From Candidatus Omnitrophota bacterium (GTDB lineage: Bacteria > Omnitrophota > Gorgyraeia > Zapsychrales > Fredricksoniimonadaceae), in NCBI GenBank assembly GCA_023247575.1, contig JAHFGE010000049.1, forward strand, positions 1 to 10,184: a stretch of DNA of 10,184 nucleotides, written 5' to 3'. The translations under genes and the position numbers were made by a program. Below are positions 5,207-10,184 of the stretch, piece by piece (position 1 is the stretch's first letter; each line of letters begins with the position of its first letter). Under the pieces are notes generated by a model. The model was not told where the DNA came from. It worked only from the letters and a program-made list of their open reading frames with translations, and did not search any database.

Positions 5207-6942
5207 TATGCTAACGTCCTCCACTGGTTATATACCTCATCCACTAAAGGCTTGATGATACGGGCAGAAAAATCAAATTTGATGCCGGCGGCCTCATAAA
5301 GTTCCGGTAAGGGGCGGGAACCTCCCAGAGAAAGGCCATGACGATAGTCGCCCAAGGCTTTTGAAGGGTTGCTTTTAGCATTCATCCACAACTGCAAGGC
5401 CCCTAATTGGGCAATGCCGTATTCAATATAATAAAAAGGCATCTCGAAAATATGCAATTGACTATGCCATAGGTAAGCTTGGGTCTCTTCAAATTCTTGC
5501 CAGTCGATCAACTGGCCGCCAAACTGGTGGTAATAATCGCACCAGGCTTGACAACGTTCCTGTGGGGTATGAGAGGGGTGCTCATAAAGCCAATGCTGGA
5601 AGGCATCGATATTGGCCACCCAGGCTAGGATGTGCACAATACCCTCGAGATGTTCACGGTTAGAGCGCATGGTATCTTCAGGGCTGTAAAACTGATTGAT
5701 ATATCTTCCGCCTAATAGCTCCATGGCCATGGAAGCCACCTCACAAAATTCCATGGGCCCATGGCGATAATCTACCAAAGGATCACCAGCGCAGGCCAGA
5801 GCATGAAACGCATGGCCGGATTCATGCAAAAGGGTGCGCACATCATCGTCCACCCCAACGGCGTTCATAAAAATAAAAGGTTTGCGGGCCTCGTTGAGCG
5901 TGTTTTGATACCCGCCCGGGGCTTTACCTTTGCGGCTTTCCAAATTCAAAAGGCCAAACTCTTTTATTTGTTTAAATTGATTTCCTAACTGTCCATCAAG
6001 TTGATTAAAAATGTTCTGAGTTTTCTCAATTAAATCGGAAACTTTATCAAAAGGTTTTAAAGGTTTCCTTGCCTTTGGGTCGACAGCGGTGTCCCAGGGC
6101 CTTAAGGCTTCTAACTTCATTTCTTGCTGACGCTTCTTTAAAATCTCCCCATACAAAGGCACCACCCATTGGGCAATACTCTGGTGGTATTTTTGGCAAT
6201 CATCCGGTGTGTAATCAAAACGATGGTACGCCTGGAATTGGTAATCGACAAAATTCTTACAGCCCGCCTGAGTAGCGATTTGACAACGCAGTTTAAACAT
6301 CTCGTCAAAAATGTTTTCTAGTTTATCTTTATCCGCCATCCGCCGAAGGGTCATGGCACGCCAGGCTTCTTCTCTTTTTTTACGGTCTGGTTCCAACAGG
6401 TACTTACTCATTTGAGGCATGGTTTGTTCCTGACCGTCGAAGTGCACGGTCATGGCAGCGCAAATGGTCTGATATTGCTGCGACAATAAATCAACCTTTG
6501 TTTGTAAAGGCACGTTGGCTTCCACAAATAGCTCCACGTCGACAGTTGTGGCGCGATTGTATACTTTATACCGTTTGACATCTAAAGAATAACTTTTAAG
6601 AGCCGTCAAATATTTACGGTTTAATTGATCGTTGAGGGGTTTGACAGCCGGCGGCACTGTTTGGATAAATTGAGTGTAAGCGCCGGCGGCTTTTGCATCA
6701 TCGGTGTGGCAGGTCATGTGGATATAAAGAATTGATCCGGCCTGGCTTAAGGCGGCATCTAATTCGGAACGGTCTAGCAGCCATCGTTCCAATTCTTGGG
6801 ATGAAGTAACAGGCCGATCCAAAAGGAGTTGATATAAACCTTTGACTGTTTCCACATCAGTTAAATCGGTTTTTTCCGGTACAAAGGTGCGGTTTTGATA
6901 AGGGAGCAGTTGAGCTAATTCCATAATCTCCTTGACAATCAT
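5206..6942 (-). CDS. M3-family oligoendopeptidase (PepF-like zinc peptidase)
   Basis: This is a cytoplasmic zinc metallopeptidase of 578 residues that by family cuts short peptides. The zinc motif HESGH is at 373-377 (H373, E374, H377). The third ligand is probably E401 in EFCEVASMAMELL, 28 residues after the first histidine as in M3 enzymes. The C-terminal PFYYIEYGIAQLGALQLW (502-519) is a strong mark of the oligoendopeptidase F/M3B group. No signal peptide is seen, and the helical N-terminal half (about 20-330) fits the family clamshell. Start is uncertain. ATG 6942 has no ribosome site, whereas ATG 6924 (MELAQLLPYQN) is preceded by AAGGAG at only three bases. The stop overlaps the methyltransferase start as TAATG, so the two are probably one transcript. 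Peptide specificity cannot be inferred. Confidence 0.93.
   Translation of the reverse strand: MIVKEIMELAQLLPYQNRTFVPEKTDLTDVETVKGLYQLLLDRPVTSSQELERWLLDRSELDAALSQAGSILYIHMTCHTDDAKAAGAYTQFIQTVPPAVKPLNDQLNRKYLTALKSYSLDVKRYKVYNRATTVDVELFVEANVPLQTKVDLLSQQYQTICAAMTVHFDGQEQTMPQMSKYLLEPDRKKREEAWRAMTLRRMADKDKLENIFDEMFKLRCQIATQAGCKNFVDYQFQAYHRFDYTPDDCQKYHQSIAQWVVPLYGEILKKRQQEMKLEALRPWDTAVDPKARKPLKPFDKVSDLIEKTQNIFNQLDGQLGNQFKQIKEFGLLNLESRKGKAPGGYQNTLNEARKPFIFMNAVGVDDDVRTLLHESGHAFHALACAGDPLVDYRHGPMEFCEVASMAMELLGGRYINQFYSPEDTMRSNREHLEGIVHILAWVANIDAFQHWLYEHPSHTPQERCQAWCDYYHQFGGQLIDWQEFEETQAYLWHSQLHIFEMPFYYIEYGIAQLGALQLWMNAKSNPSKALGDYRHGLSLGGSRPLPELYEAAGIKFDFSARIIKPLVDEVYNQWRTLA
5218..5222 (-). promoter_or_regulatory. 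Shine-Dalgarno GGAGG that decides the methyltransferase start
   Basis: GGAGG (minus strand) lies inside the last codons of the M3 peptidase gene, 11 bases before the ATG at 5206 and 14 before the one at 5203. This argues against the GTG start at 5224, which would place the site within the coding region, and points to translational coupling with the upstream gene. Confidence 0.6.
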
Positions 6943-6978
6943 ATAGTTTTCAGTATATTTAAAACCTTATTAATCTTC

Positions 6979-7070
6979 GTGTCATTGCGAACCTCGCTTT
7001 TCGTTTGGTGAAGCAATCTTTTAAAAGAATTGCTTCGTCCCCCGCCTTTGGCGGGTCCTCGCAATGACAC
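6979..7070. repeat. 92-bp compound palindromic element, long copy of the GTGTCATTGC family
   Basis: Perfect 12-bp arms GTGTCATTGCGA (6979-6990) and TCGCAATGACAC (7059-7070) enclose two inner hairpins. One is GAAGCAAT (7010-7017) with ATTGCTTC (7029-7036) around CTTTTAAAAG. The other is CCCGCC-TTT-GGCGGG (7041-7055). The outer arms match the element at 1781-1818. The element fills most of the space between the divergent peptidase and rpmB genes, and has no coding potential. Confidence 0.82.
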
Positions 7071-7076
7071 TATAAT
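7048..7076 (+). promoter_or_regulatory. Candidate rpmB promoter with -35 inside the repeat
   Basis: TATAAT (7071-7076) begins at the first base after the palindromic repeat. TTGGCG (7048-7053), four of six bases of the -35 consensus, lies 17 bases upstream within the repeat's GC hairpin. Initiation would fall near 7082-7084, right at the GAGGT ribosome site (7083-7087), giving a very short leader. This makes the call tentative. Confidence 0.4.
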
Positions 7077-7093
7077 GTGTATGAGGTCATTCC

Positions 7094-7318
7094 ATGAGAG
7101 CTTGTATTATCTGCGATAAAAGTCTAACATCCGGTATGAAATATAAAAGACGCGGTATGGAAAAGAAAAAAGGCGGTGCCGGTTCCAAAATCGTCGGTAA
7201 ATCCTTCCGTCAGGTCAAGCCTAATTTACAACGCATCAAAATTCTTTTTAACGGCACTGTTCAAAGAGCTTTAGTCTGCACCAGCTGTATTCAGGCAAAT
7301 AAAATTATCAAGGCGTAA
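7094..7318 (+). CDS. rpmB: 50S ribosomal protein L28
   Basis: L28 (bL28) is a structural protein of the large ribosomal subunit. The 74 residues contain KRRGMEKKKGGAGSK, then SFRQVKPNLQRIKILFNGTVQRALVCTSC. This matches the RRG...GG.GKK and PNLQ.v.v pattern of Thermus-type L28. Two CxxC pairs, C4/C7 and C62/C65, indicate the zinc-ribbon (C+) form of the protein. It is short compared with the roughly 98 residues of Thermus L28, ending soon after the second cysteine pair. The ATG at 7094 has GAGGT six bases upstream. The gene stands alone on the plus strand, and its last 11 bases overlap the recJ 3' end. Confidence 0.93.
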   Translation: MRACIICDKSLTSGMKYKRRGMEKKKGGAGSKIVGKSFRQVKPNLQRIKILFNGTVQRALVCTSCIQANKIIKA

Positions 7319-8990
7319 TTTTAATATCTTTTATCACCAACTGCACCGTTGGTGCTTTATTCCAATCATCAATGGCCAAATTGTAAGCTAAATCCAGCTT
7401 CCTTCCTATTCTAATCTCATCTTTCCTATTCCCTTGACCAAAACCAACCGCAGAATAAGTTTTATTGCCATCGCTCACCCAAAATTTAAGTGTATCACGT
7501 CCTAAAATAGCGGGAGGACTCTTAACGGTCAAGTGCCCGGAACAAAACACCGGTGTGGGATTCCCTTCTCCATGCGGTTCCAGAGATTCCACCAATTCCA
7601 CCAGGGTCAAATCTACCATAGAAAGTGGAACTTCGCAGTCAATCTCCAGCGTAGGAGTCCATTCTTTATCTTTGAGAATTTCACTGGCAAAACTATTGAT
7701 GTCCTGGCTAAATCGGTCAATGTTTTCCTGGCGCAGCCGCAAACCCGCCGCTCTTTTATGCCCTCCATAATTTTCCAGATGGCTGGCACAATTGGCCAGT
7801 GCCTCATGAAGGTGAAAACCCTCGATCGAACGGCCAGACCCTGTGCCCATACCATCCTGCACCGAAATAACAATAGTGGGCCGATAGTATTTATCTACAA
7901 GGCGCGAGGCCACAATTCCCAAAACGCCTTTATGCCAGCCCTCTTTATGAACCACAATAACGGGCTGACTTTTAAGGCTTTCGCTGCTCTCAATGATACT
8001 CAGGGCTTCGTCAACGACTTCATTTTGCATTTTTTGACGGCTTTGATTGTGCTCTTCTAAGTTTCTGGCTAAAGCTTGGGCCTGCAGAGCATCTTCCGAC
8101 AACAAAAGATCTAGAGCAATGGTGGCTGAGTCCATGCGGCCTGCGGCATTGAGCCTGGGGCCTAAAATGAAACCGATATAATAAGGTTTCATTTTTTTGC
8201 CTGCAATTTTGGCTACCTCTAAAAGCGCTTGCAAACCATGTTTTTGGCTGCGCTCAATGAGTGGCAACCCTCTTTTGACAAAAATACGGTTCTCCCCGCA
8301 AAGCTCTACCACATCGGCCACCGTACCAATAGCCACTAAATCCAAATCCTCTAGCGGCATAAAACCCAGTAAGCCTTGTGCCAATTTGGCCACCAACCCC
8401 ACGGCGGATAAATTTTTAAACGGGTACTTGCAATCCAAACGCTTAGGATCAATAACAGCTAATGCCGCAGGGATTCTGTCACCATCTGGTTCATGGTGGT
8501 CAATGACAATCACATCTATACCTTCCTTGGTCATAGCCTCAATAGGACCAAAAGCGTTGATGCCACAGTCCACCGTGATAATCAAATGAACGTTGAGGTC
8601 TTTGGCAAATTCTACGATACCATGATTGAGCCCATAACCTTCTTCCATCCGATGAGGAATATAATTGACGGCTTGTATGTTAAAACGTTTTAATAGGCGC
8701 CTAAGAAAAGCGGAAGAGGTCACCCCATCAACATCATAATCGCCAAAGATGAGGATTTTTTCATTATGCTCTTTGGCTTTATGGATACGCTGGACGGCAC
8801 GATCCATATCCGTAAGCAAGAATGGGTTATAAAGTGTGGATAAATCAGCGTCTAAAAAATACCGGGCTTGATCAATGTTATTAATTTGGCGATTAATAAG
8901 AAGCTGGGCAATGATGGGATGAATACCTAAGGCATCACTAAATTCCTTTTGGAGCTTAGGGTTGCAGGATTTAAATATCCATTTTTTCAC
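7308..8990 (-). CDS. recJ: Single-stranded-DNA-specific exonuclease RecJ
   Basis: RecJ is a 5'-3' single-strand DNA exonuclease used in recombination and mismatch or excision repair. The 560-residue protein has a complete DHH phosphoesterase domain: DYDVDG (84-89), VDCGI (140-144), DHH (164-166) and GPRLNAAGRMDSA (277-289). The DHHA1 domain follows with GTGSGRSIEGFHLHEAL (382-398) and GGHKRAAG (409-416). A C-terminal OB-like region starts near LEPHGEGNPTPVF (470-482). All metal-binding motifs are intact and length is near the bacterial norm. The start is GTG at 8990, with GGAGG four bases upstream. It overlaps the argS stop as GTGA, so translation is probably coupled to argS. The 3' end overlaps rpmB tail to tail by 11 bases. 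Confidence 0.97.
   Translation of the reverse strand: MKKWIFKSCNPKLQKEFSDALGIHPIIAQLLINRQINNIDQARYFLDADLSTLYNPFLLTDMDRAVQRIHKAKEHNEKILIFGDYDVDGVTSSAFLRRLLKRFNIQAVNYIPHRMEEGYGLNHGIVEFAKDLNVHLIITVDCGINAFGPIEAMTKEGIDVIVIDHHEPDGDRIPAALAVIDPKRLDCKYPFKNLSAVGLVAKLAQGLLGFMPLEDLDLVAIGTVADVVELCGENRIFVKRGLPLIERSQKHGLQALLEVAKIAGKKMKPYYIGFILGPRLNAAGRMDSATIALDLLLSEDALQAQALARNLEEHNQSRQKMQNEVVDEALSIIESSESLKSQPVIVVHKEGWHKGVLGIVASRLVDKYYRPTIVISVQDGMGTGSGRSIEGFHLHEALANCASHLENYGGHKRAAGLRLRQENIDRFSQDINSFASEILKDKEWTPTLEIDCEVPLSMVDLTLVELVESLEPHGEGNPTPVFCSGHLTVKSPPAILGRDTLKFWVSDGNKTYSAVGFGQGNRKDEIRIGRKLDLAYNLAIDDWNKAPTVQLVIKDIKITP
7335..7361 (+). terminator. Terminator-like hairpin for rpmB inside the recJ coding sequence
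   Basis: CACCAAC (7335-7341) and GTTGGTG (7348-7354) form a perfect 7-bp stem with loop TGCACC, followed by CTTTATT. It begins 17 bases after the rpmB stop and would limit antisense reading into recJ. The T-tract is interrupted, and the stem also encodes RecJ residues near APTVQLV, so the call is moderate. Confidence 0.4.
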
Positions 8991-10184
8991 ATTTCCTCCG
9001 GCGCACTAACACCTAACAGCTTTAAACCATTACATAAAACAATGCGAGTAGCTTCAATCAAACCCAGTCGTTCGCAAGAAAGTTCCTTGTTTTCATCTAA
9101 AACCCGGTGGGAATCATAAAACTTATGAAAACAGGCAGCTAGTTCTTGCAAATAACGCACCAAGGCAAAAGGTTCCAGCTGCTTGGCACATACCATAAGA
9201 ACTTGCGGATAAAGAGCGATTTTACGTATCAAATCGATTTCTTCGGTTTCTTTTAAAAAACGAAACCCTTTCGTCAAATGTTTTAATCCCTCCACTACAG
9301 CATTACGGATAATACTGTGAATGCGCGCATGAGCGTATTGAATATAATACACAGGGTTTTCCGCGCTGGTCTTTTTAGCCAGTTCTAGATCAAAATCCAA
9401 ATGCGCATTGCTCTGGCGCATTAAAAAGAAAAACCGTGCGGCATCTTTGCCGACCTCATCCATCACTTCTCGTAAAGTAATAAACTCTCCCCGACGGGTA
9501 GACATGGACACCGGTTTGCCGTGGCGGTAAACGCTAGCCAATTGCACGATGATGATGTCTAGATCATCCCTGCTATGACCTAAAGCGGCTACGGCTGCTT
9601 TAATACGTGCAATATAACCATGATGGTCAGGCCCTAAAATATCAACAATACGTTTAAAGCCCCTGGCAAATTTATCCTTATGATAGACCATATCTGGCAT
9701 CAAGTAAGTATAATCCCCATTACTTTTTTTAACTACCCGGTCTTTGTCATCCCCCCACCCAGTGGATTGAAACCACCATGCTTCTTCGTGCTCATAAACG
9801 TAGCCTTTGGCCTGAAAATCTTTTAAGAGTTTTTCCATAGCCTCAGCTGTAGCGATCTTACTTTGATACGACCAGATATCAAAATGAACGTTAAAATTTT
9901 CCAGATCCTTTTTGATCACATCCATTAAATAGTCCACGCCAAATTGACGAAACTTTTCGGGGTTAACCTTATCCAGGGCTGCCGCTGATTTTATCGCGTG
10001 TTTTTTAATAAACTCTTCGGCCATCATACGGACATAGTCACCTTGATAGCCATCCTCGGGAAATTCACTCTTGTCACCTAAAGTTTCTTTGGCACGGAAG
10101 AAAATACTGCGGCCTAAAACGTTGATTTGATTGCCCTCGTCATTGACGTAATATTCTCTTTTCGCCTGAAATCCAGCTGTATTT
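8987..10184 (-). CDS. argS: Arginyl-tRNA synthetase, N-terminus outside the window (partial)
   Basis: ArgRS is a class I synthetase that charges tRNA-Arg with arginine. The open frame continues past the window edge. The 398 visible residues begin with REYYVNDEGNQINVLGRS, a strong ArgRS signature, so the ATG at 10027 is internal and not the start. The GPDHHGY motif lies at about 9614-9634. The KMSKS-equivalent loop is SMSTRRG, with MSTRRG encoded at 9488-9505; a degenerate MST-R-G loop is common in this family. The C-terminal DALR anticodon-binding domain starts around NPVYYIQYAHARI and runs to the stop. The HIGH motif and N-terminal tRNA D-loop-binding domain must lie upstream. The stop overlaps the recJ GTG start. 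Confidence 0.97.
   Translation of the reverse strand, partial: NTAGFQAKREYYVNDEGNQINVLGRSIFFRAKETLGDKSEFPEDGYQGDYVRMMAEEFIKKHAIKSAAALDKVNPEKFRQFGVDYLMDVIKKDLENFNVHFDIWSYQSKIATAEAMEKLLKDFQAKGYVYEHEEAWWFQSTGWGDDKDRVVKKSNGDYTYLMPDMVYHKDKFARGFKRIVDILGPDHHGYIARIKAAVAALGHSRDDLDIIIVQLASVYRHGKPVSMSTRRGEFITLREVMDEVGKDAARFFFLMRQSNAHLDFDLELAKKTSAENPVYYIQYAHARIHSIIRNAVVEGLKHLTKGFRFLKETEEIDLIRKIALYPQVLMVCAKQLEPFALVRYLQELAACFHKFYDSHRVLDENKELSCERLGLIEATRIVLCNGLKLLGVSAPEEM
8995..8999 (-). promoter_or_regulatory. Shine-Dalgarno GGAGG supporting the GTG start of recJ
   Basis: GGAGG (minus strand) sits within the last codons of argS, four bases before the GTG at 8990. No in-frame ATG is nearby. The ATG at 8992 is the last sense codon of argS in another frame. 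Together with the GTGA overlap it supports a GTG start and coupling. Confidence 0.65.

Noticed and set aside
7533..8060. 175-codon open frame opposite recJ
   Set aside because: It is antisense to intact RecJ DHHA1 and OB-region coding, with no family likeness.
8987..10027. ATG 10027 as the argS start
   Set aside because: The frame stays open to the window edge and the upstream residues (REYYVNDEGNQI) are a conserved ArgRS segment.
1..10184. CRISPR array, prophage, defence or biosynthetic cluster
   Set aside because: No regularly spaced direct repeats, integrase, transposase, restriction, toxin or synthase genes are visible. The recognised genes are housekeeping.

Overview
The window looks like a piece of a bacterial chromosome carrying conserved housekeeping genes. 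No prophage, transposase, CRISPR array or defence system was seen. Ten of the eleven genes can be assigned to known families. The eleventh is a small DUF378-type membrane protein. The lineage is uncertain. A non-mevalonate (MEP) isoprenoid pathway, murB, a zinc-ribbon L28 with the Thermus-like RRG/GG/PNLQ pattern, moderate GC, and many small palindromic intergenic repeats would suit an uncultured Gram-negative lineage such as Omnitrophota or another PVC-related group. That placement is a guess from gene style, not a measurement.

Layout. Positions 1-71 hold the last codons of a Bcp/PrxQ-type peroxiredoxin, followed by a hairpin terminator. Positions 72-289 are non-coding and filled with inverted repeats. 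On the minus strand, ispG (545-1777) is followed by a 71-residue two-helix membrane protein (290-505). A 222-base divergent intergenic region (1778-1999) holds two palindromic repeat elements and a promoter candidate. On the plus strand, ispH, a [2Fe-2S] ferredoxin, a divergent moaE and murB (2000-4578) form a tight cluster. Convergent to it on the minus strand are an M3-family oligoendopeptidase and a SpoU/TrmH RNA methyltransferase (4649-6942). A second, larger copy of the 1781 repeat separates them from rpmB (7094-7318, plus). Ribosomal protein L28 overlaps tail to tail with recJ (7308-8990, minus). RecJ overlaps argS (8987-10184, minus), whose N-terminus lies outside the window. No gene-free stretch exceeds 300 bases.

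Functional logic. IspG and IspH are the last two enzymes of the MEP pathway. Both are oxygen-sensitive [4Fe-4S] reductases that need an external electron donor. They sit back to back, and the gene after ispH encodes a small ferredoxin, so the local arrangement reads as a terminal MEP module with a candidate donor. MurB shares the operon and supplies peptidoglycan precursor. Tight junctions (TAA/ATG, ATGA, TAATG, GTGA) suggest translational coupling at four gene borders.

The most noteworthy material is non-standard. Several palindromic repeat families sit directly against start codons or promoters (ispG, ispH, ferredoxin, rpmB), and one hairpin lies inside the 3' end of murB. The MoaE is divergent, has lost some conserved residues, and has no MoaD beside it. 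The DUF378 protein has a CxxC pair at each end. A terminator-like hairpin for rpmB is embedded in the recJ coding sequence. I did not find convincing evidence of a wholly new multi-gene system.
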